Assembly (NCBI GenBank): GCA_039933785.1
Contig: JBDTNL010000004.1
Location: 1-64,000, forward strand
Length of the DNA: 64,000 bases
DNA from: JBDTNL01 sp039933785
GTDB taxonomy: Bacteria; Acidobacteriota; Thermoanaerobaculia; Multivoradales; JAGPDF01
Direction of reading: 5' to 3'
The translations under genes were made by a program, and so were the position numbers. Below the pieces are notes generated by a model. That model was not told the origin of the DNA. It did no database searches and saw nothing but the letters and a program-made list of their open reading frames with translations. Of the stretch, positions 17,524 through 26,375 are shown in pieces (positions within the stretch are counted from its first letter, which is position 1; every line of letters begins with the position of its first letter).

Positions 17524-18845
17524 CCCGGCAGCGAACTTCCGTCGCCCCCATCTGGCGACGCTCAGCGTTCCTCAGCCTGGCGGTCCTCATCTTGCTGCCG
17601 CCGTTCGTGTTCGTGCCCACTGCATTCGAGGCCTTTCGCACCCCCAAGCTCCTCCTCAGTCTGTTCCTGGCCATGGTTTCGTTGCTCTGCCTCTCCTGGG
17701 CTTTGCGCGACGTCGAGCGAGTCTCTTTCGCCGGCCTGTGGAAGCTGCCCGCGCTGCGCGCCGCTCTGCCGCTGGTGGCGCTCGCCGGGCTGTCCTGGTT
17801 CACAACCGAGTTCCGAGAAGTCACGGGGAGGGCCATCGTGGCGCTCACGATTGGAGCGGCGAGCTTGGTGGGCTGGAGCGTTGGGCTTTCCGACACGGAG
17901 CGGAATCGAGCCTTGGGGCTCCTGTACTGGTCGGCGACCGCGTTGTCGGCTCTCGCCCTACTGCAAGCCTCGGGCCTCTATCGGCCGCTCGCCATGGTCG
18001 GGGGCAAGGAAACCTCCCGCATGGGAATCACCTCGTTGGCTGGAAATGCCGGCGATCTGGCGGCGTATCTCGTGCTGCCTTGCCTTCTGCTGCAGGGGGC
18101 GTTGCGCGGAAGCTCGGGCACGCAGCGGATCCGCAACGCGATCCTTCTGGCGGTCCTGGTGCTCACGATGGCGGTGACGCAAACCTTCACCGCGCTTGCG
18201 GCGCTGCTCGTGGGCAGCCTGCTTTTCTGGGCCGCGAGCCTGCCCCTGCGGCGCACCCTTCGCTCGGCGTTGGCGACACTCGCCCTGGCGGCTGCTCTGG
18301 TGCTCCTGATCTCACCGCTTCGCCAACGGGCTCTCGGCAAAGTCCACGCGATCTCGTCGGGCGACTGGAATCAGGTGCTCACCTATCGCCTGGATGCCTG
18401 GCGCGCCGCCACCTGGATGCTCGGCCAACACCCGATCGAGGGAGTCGGCCACGGCGCGTATCGATCCCACTACGCGGAGGCCCGCCTGGCGCTGACCGCC
18501 GAGGGTAAAGACTTCAGCGGCCCGTACCGGCAGTTCACGTTCTCCAACGCGCACAACGACGTTCTCGAAGTGGCGGCCGAGCTCGGCGTCCCCGGCCTGC
18601 TCGCACTGGCCTGGGCGACTTGGACGCTGATCTCGAGCTGGCGCCGGCGCCCGGGCGAGGAACGGCCCTTGGCTCTCGCCGCCCTCGCCAGCCTCGCGCT
18701 GCTCGCCATGGGAACGTTTCCCTTCGAGACTGCGCTCTTGATCTTCCCCTGGTTGCTGTTCCTGAGCGGCGTGCTGCGACCCGCACCCCTGTCGGTCGAG
18801 ATTCCCGAACCGCAGGCAGTTCGCCCAGCGCGCCGCGGGCGGTGA
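17520..18845 (+). CDS. O-antigen ligase-like (Wzy/WaaL family) membrane protein
   Basis: The 441-residue inner-membrane protein has about ten hydrophobic segments and a large periplasmic loop. Near the end of that loop is FSNAHNDVLEVAAELGVPGL, the typical histidine-containing signature of the O-antigen ligase/polymerase family (PF04932). These enzymes ligate or polymerise undecaprenyl-linked glycans on the periplasmic face. Acceptor and donor are unknown. Some family members glycosylate proteins (PglL-type), so that is an alternative. The frame opens earlier at 17457, but ATG 17520 precedes the charged RQRTSV segment and the first membrane helix. It is inserted between topA and trmFO. Confidence 0.8.
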   Translation: MTRQRTSVAPIWRRSAFLSLAVLILLPPFVFVPTAFEAFRTPKLLLSLFLAMVSLLCLSWALRDVERVSFAGLWKLPALRAALPLVALAGLSWFTTEFREVTGRAIVALTIGAASLVGWSVGLSDTERNRALGLLYWSATALSALALLQASGLYRPLAMVGGKETSRMGITSLAGNAGDLAAYLVLPCLLLQGALRGSSGTQRIRNAILLAVLVLTMAVTQTFTALAALLVGSLLFWAASLPLRRTLRSALATLALAAALVLLISPLRQRALGKVHAISSGDWNQVLTYRLDAWRAATWMLGQHPIEGVGHGAYRSHYAEARLALTAEGKDFSGPYRQFTFSNAHNDVLEVAAELGVPGLLALAWATWTLISSWRRRPGEERPLALAALASLALLAMGTFPFETALLIFPWLLFLSGVLRPAPLSVEIPEPQAVRPARRGR

Positions 18846-18855
18846 TGGCAAAGCC

Positions 18856-18861
18856 TACAAT
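18856..18861 (+). promoter_or_regulatory. -10-like TACAAT six bases before trmFO ATG
   Basis: CCTACAATCGG has its hexamer at 18856-18861, with ATG at 18868. A start point six to seven bases after the -10 would coincide with the A of ATG, giving a leaderless mRNA. No Shine-Dalgarno sequence is visible. The surrounding CTANNATCG core recurs before hslV, the apbE-like gene and yqgE. Confidence 0.5.
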
Positions 18862-18867
18862 CGGACA

Positions 18868-20244
18868 ATGAGCGAGCCCATCCACATCGTCGGCGGCGGC
18901 CTCGCCGGCAGCGAGTGTGCCTATCAGTTGGCAGAGCGCGGGCAAACCGTCGTGCTGCACGAGATGCGCCCGGCGAAGACCACCCCGGCGCACAGCACCG
19001 AGGCTTTCGCCGAGCTGGTGTGCAGCAACTCCCTGCGTTGCGACGATCCCGACCACGCGGCCGGACTGCTCAAGCGCGAGATGGAGACCTTCGGCTCGTT
19101 GGTGATCGGAGCGGCGCGCCGGCATGCGGTGCCGGCGGGCAGCGCGCTCGCCGTCGATCGAGATCGTTTTTCCGCCGACATCACGGCCACGCTCCTCGCG
19201 CATCCCCGCATTGAAGTGCGGCGCGGCGAGGTCACCGAGTTTCCCGCCGGCAGGGTGGTGCTCGCCACCGGACCGCTGACCTCGCCGGCGCTCTCTCGAC
19301 AACTCGCTGCGGTGCTCGGCGGCGAGCACCTCTACTTCTACGACTCGATCGCGCCGATCCTCGAAGCCGATTCGCTCGACATGGCCAAGCTCTTCCGCGC
19401 CTCGCGCTGGGGCAAGGGGAATGGCGACGACTATGTGAACGCCCCGATGGACAAGGAGCAGTACCTCGCGTTTCACCGCGCCATCGTCGAGGCCGAAGTC
19501 TTGCCGCTCCACGACTTCGAGCAGGGTCTGTTTTTCGAGGGCTGCCTGCCCATCGAGGAGATGGCTCGCCGGGGCGTCGACACGCTGCGCTACGGACCCA
19601 TGAAGCCCGTCGGGCTGCGCACGCCGGAAGGTAAACGCCCGTGGGCCGTGGTGCAATTGCGGCAGGAGAACCTGGCCCAGAGCCACTACAACCTGGTGGG
19701 CTTTCAATCCCGAATGAAGTGGCCCGACCAAACGCGGGTCTTCCGCACCATTCCCGGTCTCGAGAACGCCAGCTTCGTGCGCCTCGGGCAGGTGCATCGC
19801 AACACCTTCATCAACGCGCCGACTCACCTCGACCGCTTCTATCGACTGAAAAACGAGCCCCGGCTGCGCCTGGCGGGCCAGATCACCGGTGTGGAGGGCT
19901 ATCTGGAATCGGCGGCGACGGGGCTCGCCGTGGCGTTGTATCTCGGGCTCGAGTCCAGCCCGACCCTCGAACCCCTGCCGCCGACCACCGCGCTCGGCGC
20001 GTTGATGCGGCATCTGGTCGAGTCCGATCCGCGGTACTTCCAGCCCGCCAACATCAACTACGGATTGTTCCCGCCCCTCGAACAGCCGACCAAGAAGGAC
20101 CAGCGCCGGGGCCTCCTGGTCGGACGCGCGCATCGCGACTTGAGGGCCTGGGCGAAGCGGCAAGGGATTGAAACACTCGACGTGCGGCTCGCGCCCGATC
20201 CAGTACCTGAGACCTCTCAAGCATCGCCGCCCGCCGCCCTCTGA
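18868..20244 (+). CDS. trmFO: Folate-dependent tRNA m5U54 methyltransferase
   Basis: TrmFO makes ribothymidine at position 54 of tRNA using methylenetetrahydrofolate and FAD/NAD(P)H, in place of the SAM-dependent TrmA. The 458-residue protein opens with the FAD-binding HIVGGGLAGSECAYQLAERG. Other family motifs are the CSNSL segment near residue 51, the LATGPLTS region and the FFEGCLPIEEMARRG cysteine region. Further conserved stretches are the GQVHRNTF segment and GQITGVEGYLESAATG. It lies between the ligase-like gene and xerC, as in the Bacillus topA-trmFO-codV order. TrmFO is typical of Firmicutes but also found in many other phyla. Confidence 0.97.
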   Translation: MSEPIHIVGGGLAGSECAYQLAERGQTVVLHEMRPAKTTPAHSTEAFAELVCSNSLRCDDPDHAAGLLKREMETFGSLVIGAARRHAVPAGSALAVDRDRFSADITATLLAHPRIEVRRGEVTEFPAGRVVLATGPLTSPALSRQLAAVLGGEHLYFYDSIAPILEADSLDMAKLFRASRWGKGNGDDYVNAPMDKEQYLAFHRAIVEAEVLPLHDFEQGLFFEGCLPIEEMARRGVDTLRYGPMKPVGLRTPEGKRPWAVVQLRQENLAQSHYNLVGFQSRMKWPDQTRVFRTIPGLENASFVRLGQVHRNTFINAPTHLDRFYRLKNEPRLRLAGQITGVEGYLESAATGLAVALYLGLESSPTLEPLPPTTALGALMRHLVESDPRYFQPANINYGLFPPLEQPTKKDQRRGLLVGRAHRDLRAWAKRQGIETLDVRLAPDPVPETSQASPPAAL

Positions 20245-20260
20245 TCACCGAGACGCGCGA

Positions 20261-21193
20261 ATGAAGAAGCTCGTGGCGCGCTATCTCGCTCACCTCGACG
20301 AGGAGCGCGGTCTTTCGCCGCACACCCTGCGCGCCTACTCGGGCGATCTCAAACGCTTCGTCGAGTTCCTGGCTCGCGAGTTTCTCGATCGACCGCCAGC
20401 AGACGTGCGGCCAGCGGACGTCGACGCGTTGGCGGTGCGCTCGTTCCTGGCCTCACTCGCGCGCGCCGACGTCGGCCGACGTAGCCAGGGCCGCGCGCTC
20501 TCCGCGGTGCGCAGCCTGTTCCGCTTTGCCTGCCGGGAAGGTGTCCTGCAGACCAATCCGGCGGCAACGATCCGCACCCCCAAGCACCCCAAGCACCTGC
20601 CTCGGCACCTTCGACCGGGAGAGGTCGAGACCCTGATCGAGCAGCCCGCGGGCGCCGAACCGCTCGCGCTCCGCGATCGCGCGTTTCTCGAGCTGCTCTA
20701 CGCCTCGGGCCTGCGCGTCGGCGAGCTGGTGAGCCTCGACTGGGACGACCTCGATCTCGACGGCCGCGTCCTGCGCGTGCTCGGGAAGGGCGGCAAGGAG
20801 CGCATGGTGCCTTTCGGGAAGCCCGCGGCCGAGGCGCTCCGCAACTGGCGCAAAGCCGCCGAGGCCGTTCGCCCTCCAGGCTCGCTCCGCGAAATCAACG
20901 CGGGCGACGATCCGGTGTTCCTCAACTCGCGGGGCGGTCGCCTGACCGACCGCTCCGTTCGCCGACTCCTCGACCGGTACGCCGAATCCTCCCAGCTGCC
21001 GTCAGGAATCCACCCGCACACGCTCCGTCACACGTTCGCCACTCACCTGCTCGAAGGCGGAGCCGATCTAAGGGCGATTCAGGAGCTGCTCGGGCACAGC
21101 TCGCTCGGAACGACGCAGAAGTACACCCACCTCGAGATCGACCGCTTGTTGCAGGTCTATCGCGAAGGGCATCCGCGGGCGAAGAAGAGTTGA
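20261..21193 (+). CDS. xerC: Tyrosine recombinase XerC
   Basis: XerC resolves chromosome dimers at dif with XerD and FtsK. The 310-residue protein has an N-terminal SAM-like DNA-binding domain (HLDEERGLSPHTLRAYSGDL) and a C-terminal catalytic domain. Visible catalytic residues include R152 (LRVGEL), H253 and R256 in HTLRH, the downstream LGHSSLGTTQ histidine, and nucleophile Y288 (KYTHL). ATG 20261 is used; a longer frame reaches into trmFO without homology. XerC versus XerD is chosen from its position beside hslVU, where codV/xerC is usual; no second copy is in the window. Confidence 0.9.
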   Translation: MKKLVARYLAHLDEERGLSPHTLRAYSGDLKRFVEFLAREFLDRPPADVRPADVDALAVRSFLASLARADVGRRSQGRALSAVRSLFRFACREGVLQTNPAATIRTPKHPKHLPRHLRPGEVETLIEQPAGAEPLALRDRAFLELLYASGLRVGELVSLDWDDLDLDGRVLRVLGKGGKERMVPFGKPAAEALRNWRKAAEAVRPPGSLREINAGDDPVFLNSRGGRLTDRSVRRLLDRYAESSQLPSGIHPHTLRHTFATHLLEGGADLRAIQELLGHSSLGTTQKYTHLEIDRLLQVYREGHPRAKKS

Positions 21194-21208
21194 ACGCCCC
21201 GCACGGGC

Positions 21209-21214
21209 TAGAAT
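21209..21214 (+). promoter_or_regulatory. -10-like TAGAAT before hslV
   Basis: GGGCTAGAATCGC places TAGAAT nine bases before the hslV ATG, so a transcript from it would have a leader of about three bases. The GGCTANNATCGC context is shared with the apbE-like gene and yqgE. It could provide hslVU with a promoter of its own inside the trmFO-xerC transcript. Confidence 0.45.
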
Positions 21215-21223
21215 CGCTGTTCC

Positions 21224-21772
21224 ATGTCCGAATTCCACGCCACGACCGTTCTCCTGGTGCGCCGCGACGGCAACGTCTGCATGGCGAGCGATGGCCAGGT
21301 GACGATCAACAACACCGTCATGAAGGCGGGCGCCTCGAAGGTCAAGCGCGCCGGCAAGGGCAAGGTCCTGGTCGGATTCGCCGGCGGCGCCGCCGACGGA
21401 CTCGCCCTGTTCACCCGTTTCGAGGCCAAGCTCGAGGAGTATTCGGGGAATCTCGAGCGCGCCGTGGTCGAGCTCGCCAAGGACTGGCGCATGGATCGCG
21501 CGCTCCGTCAGCTGCAGGCGCTGATGATCGTCGCCGACCTGGAAAAGAGCTTCCTGCTCTCGGGCACCGGCGACCTGCTGCAGCCGGACGAAGACGGAGT
21601 GCTGGCGATCGGTTCGGGCGGCAACTACGCTCTGGCCGCCGCGCGCGCCTTGCTCGCCCACACCGCGCTCGATGCCGTTGCCGTGACTCGCGAGGCGATG
21701 AAGATCGCGGCCGGGATCTGCGTCTTCACCAACGATCGCCTGACCATCGAGGAGCTGCGGCCCGCACCGTGA
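21224..21772 (+). CDS. hslV: HslV protease subunit, CodW-like N terminus
   Basis: HslV (ClpQ) is the peptidase ring of the HslUV ATP-dependent protease. The 182-residue protein has GSGGNYALAAARALL and other family motifs. Its N terminus is MSEFHATT, very close to B. subtilis CodW (MSSFHATT), where Ser2 rather than Thr1 serves as nucleophile after Met removal. The usual Thr pair (TT) is still present six residues in, so either Met removal exposing Ser2, or processing to Thr7, could activate it. It overlaps hslU by 4 nt (GTGA). Confidence 0.95.
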   Translation: MSEFHATTVLLVRRDGNVCMASDGQVTINNTVMKAGASKVKRAGKGKVLVGFAGGAADGLALFTRFEAKLEEYSGNLERAVVELAKDWRMDRALRQLQALMIVADLEKSFLLSGTGDLLQPDEDGVLAIGSGGNYALAAARALLAHTALDAVAVTREAMKIAAGICVFTNDRLTIEELRPAP

Positions 21773-23163
21773 CGCAGACCTTGCTTCCCTCCCCGGAGTC
21801 CGGCCCGGCCTGGCGTCTCGAGAACTTGCCGCCTCGCCAGATCGTCGTCGAGCTCGACAAGCACATCGTCGGCCAGCGCGCGGCGAAGCGCGCCGTGGCG
21901 ATCGCCCTGCGCAATCGGTGGCGGCGTCAACAGCTTCCGATCGAGACCGCGGAAGAGATCCTGCCGAAGAACATCCTGATGATCGGGCCCACCGGCGTCG
22001 GCAAGACGGAGATCGCGCGCCGCCTGGCGAAGCTTGCGCAGGCGCCTTTCCTCAAGGTCGAGGCCAGCAAGTTCACCGAGGTGGGCTATGTCGGTCGCGA
22101 CTGTGAGTCGATGGTGCGCGACCTGGTCGAGATCGCGGTCGCCATGGTGCGCGAGGAACGGCGTACCGCGGTGCAACGCGCCGCGGCTCAGCAGGCGGAA
22201 GAGCGTTTGTTGGAGCTCCTGGTGCCCGGGCCCGCCGCCGGATTCGCGGGAACGGGCGCAGGCACCGTGAACGAGGCCCCCGACGTGAGCGAAACGCGAG
22301 AGAAATTTCGCGAGCGCCTGCGCGCGGGCGCGCTCGACGAGCGCATGGTCGAGATCGAGGTCGAGGAATCCGCGGCACCCAGCCTCGAAATGTTCACTCC
22401 ACAAGGAGTGGAAGAAGTCGGTATCAACCTCAAGGACATGATGCCCGGGCTCTTTCAGCGTCGCATCCGGCAGCGGGTGTCGGTGCGCCAGGCGCGCGCC
22501 GCGCTCGAGCAGCAGGAAGCAGACAAGATGATCGACCGCCAGCAGGTGGCGCGCGACGCGCGCGAGCGGGTCGAGCAGGCCGGCATCATCTTTCTCGACG
22601 AGGTCGACAAGGTGGCGGGCCGTGAGCGCGGACAGGGCCCTGACGTCTCGCGCGAAGGTGTGCAGCGCGATCTGCTGCCGATCGTCGAGGGCACGACCGT
22701 GTCGACCAAGTACGGCACGGTGAAGACCGACCACATCCTGTTCATCGCCGCTGGTGCCTTCCACGTCAGCAAACCGTCGGATCTGATTCCCGAGCTCCAG
22801 GGCCGCTTTCCTATCCGCGTCGAGCTCGAAGCGCTCGGCGAGCAGGACTTCGTACGCATTCTCACCGAGCCGCAAAACGCGCTCACCAAGCAATACACCG
22901 CGCTGCTCTCGACCGAGGGCGTGACCTTGCAATTCGCTGCCGACGCCGTCGCCGAGCTCGCTCACCTCGCGGTCGAGGTCAACTCACGCACCGAGAACAT
23001 CGGCGCGCGGCGGCTCGCGACGCTGCTCGAACGTCTGCTCGAAGAAGTCTCCTTCGCCGCGCCGGACATGTCCGGCGTCGCCCTCACCATCGACGCCGCC
23101 TACGTGCGCAATGCGCTCGCGGGTATCGCACAGAACGACGACCTGAGCCGCTACGTCCTATGA
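21769..23163 (+). CDS. hslU: HslU ATPase subunit of HslUV protease
   Basis: HslU (ClpY) is the AAA+ unfoldase that feeds HslV. The 464-residue product has Walker A GPTGVGKTE, Walker B IIFLDEVDK, the intermediate I-domain (about 110-245), the pore motif GYVGRD, and a C terminus of DLSRYVL that fits the HslV-activating tail (usually ending RYIL). An upstream open frame overlaps hslV without homology; GTG at 21769 overlaps the hslV stop and matches the family start (QTLLPSPES then LPPRQIVVELDKHIVGQ). It overlaps the downstream lipoprotein by ATGA. Confidence 0.97.
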   Translation: MTQTLLPSPESGPAWRLENLPPRQIVVELDKHIVGQRAAKRAVAIALRNRWRRQQLPIETAEEILPKNILMIGPTGVGKTEIARRLAKLAQAPFLKVEASKFTEVGYVGRDCESMVRDLVEIAVAMVREERRTAVQRAAAQQAEERLLELLVPGPAAGFAGTGAGTVNEAPDVSETREKFRERLRAGALDERMVEIEVEESAAPSLEMFTPQGVEEVGINLKDMMPGLFQRRIRQRVSVRQARAALEQQEADKMIDRQQVARDARERVEQAGIIFLDEVDKVAGRERGQGPDVSREGVQRDLLPIVEGTTVSTKYGTVKTDHILFIAAGAFHVSKPSDLIPELQGRFPIRVELEALGEQDFVRILTEPQNALTKQYTALLSTEGVTLQFAADAVAELAHLAVEVNSRTENIGARRLATLLERLLEEVSFAAPDMSGVALTIDAAYVRNALAGIAQNDDLSRYVL

Positions 23164-24257
23164 ATCCTTCCCTTCGCCGTTTTGCCGCCGCCGTTCCGCT
23201 CGTCACCGCAGCCGGTGTCGCCATGATCTTGACGGTGTTGACCGCCTGCGGTGCCAAGGGCCCGGTGCTGCCGCCGGTGAGCTACGCCCCCAAGCCGACG
23301 ACCGACCTTGCGGTCCGACAGCAAGGTGGCGAGCTCGTGCTGCGCGCGTCCTATCCGAAGACTACGATCTCCGGGGTGAGCGTTCCCGGCCTCGACTCGG
23401 TCGAGATCTACCGCTACCTGCGGCCCGCACCAGGCACCGCGAAGCCCGAGCCGCCCGACCCGCGCGAATTCGCGCTCGCGGCGGAGAAGACCCTGGTCCT
23501 CAAGGGCGCCGAGCTCACCTCGGCGGTAACCGGCGACAAGCTCGAGTTCCGGCTGGCATTCCCGCAGCCGCTGCCTGCGGATCGCCAATCCTGGACGCTG
23601 GGCATCCGCCTGGTCGCCAAGGGCGGAGATCGCTCGGCGTTCTCGAACGCGGTGACTCTGGCCCCGGTCGCCCCCCCGTCGCCTCCTACCGGATTGCAGG
23701 TCACTGCGAAGGAGAATGGCATCGAGGTCTCTTGGACCGCAGTGCCCGAGCCACTGATCGGCTGCCTGATCTACCGTCGCGAGGCGCAGAGTCCGGGCTG
23801 GGGAGAGTTCCTCCACGGGACCCGCATCGCAGAGGGTGCGAGCTATCTCGACACCACGGCGCAATACGGCCATCGCTACGTCTATTCGCTGAGCGCGGCC
23901 GCATCGCTCGATCCACGCATCGAGAGCGCGTTGGCGGGCGAGCAGGAAGTCGACTACCAGGACCGCTTCGCGCCCCTTCCGCCGGTGCACTTGCTGGCCC
24001 TCGCCGAGGCCCGGCGGGTGCGCCTGGTTTGGGAGCGGAGTCCGGCGCTCGACGTCGCTGGCTACGTCGTGTTCCGCCAGGATCCGGGCGGCGAGTTCCA
24101 CCGCCTCAACACCGAACCCGTCGCCACCCTCGACTTCAACGATTCCGGCCTCGTGCCGCGCGTCGAGTATCGCTACCGCGTCGCCGCGATCGACAAGGCA
24201 GGCAACCTCGGAGAGGCCGGCGACACCGTCACCGGCTCGCCCAGCGGACAGAACTGA
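23160..24257 (+). CDS. Lipoprotein with fibronectin type III-like domains
   Basis: The 365-residue protein starts with a lipoprotein signal (VAMILTVLTACGAKG, lipobox LTAC). The mature part looks like three beta-sandwich modules of fibronectin type III type: segments such as PSPPTGLQVTAKENGIEVSWTAV and PPVHLLALAEARRVRLVWERS have the Trp and spacing typical of FN3 strands. It is presumably anchored in the outer or inner membrane, facing the periplasm. Function unknown. Its ATG overlaps the hslU stop, and dapF follows 25 bp later, so it belongs to the hslVU-dapF-tyrS transcript. Confidence 0.75.
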   Translation: MNPSLRRFAAAVPLVTAAGVAMILTVLTACGAKGPVLPPVSYAPKPTTDLAVRQQGGELVLRASYPKTTISGVSVPGLDSVEIYRYLRPAPGTAKPEPPDPREFALAAEKTLVLKGAELTSAVTGDKLEFRLAFPQPLPADRQSWTLGIRLVAKGGDRSAFSNAVTLAPVAPPSPPTGLQVTAKENGIEVSWTAVPEPLIGCLIYRREAQSPGWGEFLHGTRIAEGASYLDTTAQYGHRYVYSLSAAASLDPRIESALAGEQEVDYQDRFAPLPPVHLLALAEARRVRLVWERSPALDVAGYVVFRQDPGGEFHRLNTEPVATLDFNDSGLVPRVEYRYRVAAIDKAGNLGEAGDTVTGSPSGQN

Positions 24258-24282
24258 GAGCTCCGCATTGCTCACGGGGACG

Positions 24283-25113
24283 ATGCAGTACTACAAGGTT
24301 TCGGGCAGCGGCAACGATTTCCTGGCCCTGGTCGAACCGCCGGAAGTGCCTTCGGCCGGAGAGATCGAGGCCTGGTGCCGGCGCGGAGTCTCGATCGGCG
24401 CCGACGGCCTGTTCATTCTCTGGCAGGCGGGTGGCGACGCGGTCATGCAGTACTGGAACGCCGACGGGCTGCCCGCCAAGCTGTGCATCAACGGGACGCG
24501 TTGCGCGGCCCGGCTCGCCTTCGAGCTCGGCTGGGCCACCGAGCAAGTCGTCGTCCAGACCGGCGCGGGACCGGTGCGCGCCCGACCGACCGGTGACACC
24601 ACCATCGCGATCGAGCTGCCGCCGCCCGCCGAGCCGCCGGCGGATCTCGCGCTCGAGGTCGACGGCGCACGTCACCGCGGACTTTTCCAAACCGTCGGCG
24701 TACCGCATCTGGTGCTGCTCTGGCCTAAATCCCTAAGCGCCGCCCCGGTCGCCGAGCTCGGCGCCCGGCTTCGCCGCCATCCCGACTTCGGCACCGCGGG
24801 CACCAACGTCGACTTCGTGCGCTTTCCCACCGCGTCGACCATGGAGATTCGAAGCTTCGAACGCGGCGTCGAGGCGGAAACGCTGGCCTGCGGCACCGGC
24901 GTGCTCGCGGCGACCGCGGTCGGCCTGCACCTGGGCGTGGCGACGCTCCCCCTCGACGTGCTCACCGGCGGCGGATTCCATCTGCAGGTGAGCGGCGAAG
25001 CGGTCGACACCCGGCCGGTGCGCTGGGAACTCGCGGGCGACGCCCGCATCGTGAGCCGCGGCGTTTTGCTGTGCGAAGCCGGTGTACAACCGCCGACGCC
25101 CCAGTGGAGCTGA
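24283..25113 (+). CDS. dapF: Diaminopimelate epimerase
   Basis: DapF interconverts LL- and meso-diaminopimelate for lysine and peptidoglycan synthesis, without cofactor. The 276-residue protein starts MQYYKVSGSGNDF and has both catalytic cysteines: the first in LCINGTRCAAR and the second in ETLACGTGVLA. The usual CGNG around the first cysteine reads CING here, an unusual Gly-to-Ile change beside the active site. N-terminal NADGLPAKL and late MEIRSFERGVEAETLACG match the family. ATG 24283 is chosen over an upstream TTG. It lies 4 bp before tyrS. Confidence 0.9.
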   Translation: MQYYKVSGSGNDFLALVEPPEVPSAGEIEAWCRRGVSIGADGLFILWQAGGDAVMQYWNADGLPAKLCINGTRCAARLAFELGWATEQVVVQTGAGPVRARPTGDTTIAIELPPPAEPPADLALEVDGARHRGLFQTVGVPHLVLLWPKSLSAAPVAELGARLRRHPDFGTAGTNVDFVRFPTASTMEIRSFERGVEAETLACGTGVLAATAVGLHLGVATLPLDVLTGGGFHLQVSGEAVDTRPVRWELAGDARIVSRGVLLCEAGVQPPTPQWS

Positions 25114-25117
25114 GCGC

Positions 25118-26341
25118 GTGAGCGGAACAAGTTCGATGCTCGATGTGGAATCCCAGCTCGCGATCCTGAAGCGCGGCGCCGTCGATCTGATCGACGAGGC
25201 CCAGCTGCGCACCAAGCTCGACCGCGCGCAGAAGACCGGCAAACCGCTCACCGTGAAGGCCGGCTTCGATCCGTCCTCTCCGGACCTCCACCTCGGACAC
25301 ACCGTCCTGCTGCGCAAAATGAAGCACTTCCAGGACCTCGGCCACCGTGTCGTGTTCCTGATCGGCGACTTCACGGCCATGATCGGCGATCCGACGGGCA
25401 AGAAGACCACCCGGCCCCAGCTTTCGCGCGAACAGGTACTCGAGAACGCCGAGACCTATCAGCGCCAGGTATTCAAGGTGCTCGACCGCGAGAAGACCGT
25501 GGTCGACTACAACTCGAAATGGCTGCTCGCGCTCGGCGCCGACGGGATGATCCGGCTCGCCGGCCGCTACACCCTGGCGCGGATGATGGAGCGCGACGAT
25601 TTCCGCACCCGCTTCGCCAGCGGCCAGCCAATCCACCTGCATGAGCTGCTCTATCCGCTCGCCCAAGGGTACGACTCGATCGCTCTCGGCGCTGACGTCG
25701 AACTCGGCGGCCACGACCAGATATTCAACCTGCTGGTCGGGCGCGACCTGATGAAAGAAGAGGGCATGGAGCCGCAGTGCGTGCTCACTGTCCCCCTACT
25801 CGTCGGCACCGACGGCAGCGAGAAGATGTCGAAAAGCCTCGGCAACGCCATCGCGGTCGAGGATTCGCCAGCGGACCTCTACGGCAAGGCGATGTCGATC
25901 CCGGACACTCTGATGTGGGACTGGTACCTGCTGCTCACGGACGTCCCGACCGAAGAGCTCGACAACCGGAAGCGCCGGCTCGCGGCCGGTGAAGTCCATC
26001 CCAAGACGCTCAAGCAGGAGCTCGCCCGCCGCCTGGTCGCCGACTACCACGGCGAAGCCGCGGCGCTCGGCGCCCAAGAGGAGTTCGCACGCATCTTCAC
26101 CAGCGGCGGCGTTCCGGACGACATCGAGGAGATCGCGGTCGCCGCTCAGCCACTTGCGGCGCTGCTCGCCGCGGCCAACCTTGCGCCGAGCAGGAACGAA
26201 GCCCGCCGGTTGATTCAGCAAGGCGCCGTTACGGTCGATGGTGAACGGGCCGGCGATCCCGCGGCGGTGCTAGCCGCCCGATCCGAGACTTATCTGTTGA
26301 AGGTCGGCAAGCGGCGCTTCGCACGCCTGCGAGTGACCTGA
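25118..26341 (+). CDS. tyrS: Tyrosyl-tRNA synthetase
   Basis: TyrS charges tRNA-Tyr. The 407-residue class I synthetase has HLGH (DLHLGHTVLL) and KMSKS (GSEKMSKSLGNAI) and a C-terminal S4 RNA-binding domain (about 345-405, ARRLIQQGAVTVDGERAG). The form is like the TyrZ subgroup. GTG at 25118 has GGAGC seven bases upstream; ATG 25136 is an alternative that loses six residues. It is the last gene of the plus-strand run and is followed by a hairpin that could end transcription. Confidence 0.96.
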   Translation: MSGTSSMLDVESQLAILKRGAVDLIDEAQLRTKLDRAQKTGKPLTVKAGFDPSSPDLHLGHTVLLRKMKHFQDLGHRVVFLIGDFTAMIGDPTGKKTTRPQLSREQVLENAETYQRQVFKVLDREKTVVDYNSKWLLALGADGMIRLAGRYTLARMMERDDFRTRFASGQPIHLHELLYPLAQGYDSIALGADVELGGHDQIFNLLVGRDLMKEEGMEPQCVLTVPLLVGTDGSEKMSKSLGNAIAVEDSPADLYGKAMSIPDTLMWDWYLLLTDVPTEELDNRKRRLAAGEVHPKTLKQELARRLVADYHGEAAALGAQEEFARIFTSGGVPDDIEEIAVAAQPLAALLAAANLAPSRNEARRLIQQGAVTVDGERAGDPAAVLAARSETYLLKVGKRRFARLRVT

Positions 26342-26342
26342 A

Positions 26343-26364
26343 GGCGGTCGCGAGCGCAACCGCC
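26343..26364. terminator. Hairpin between convergent tyrS and DinB-like gene
   Basis: GGCGGT (26343-26348) pairs with ACCGCC (26359-26364) around a 10-base loop, directly after the tyrS stop and 11 bp before the stop of the convergent DinB-like gene. There is no T-run, so it is a weak or bidirectional terminator candidate. Confidence 0.45.
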
Positions 26365-26375
26365 CGGTAGCTGCT

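Noticed and set aside
21190..21768. Long N-terminal extension of hslU over hslV
   Set aside because: The extension is a frame-shifted reading of hslV; the family start coincides with the GTGA overlap.
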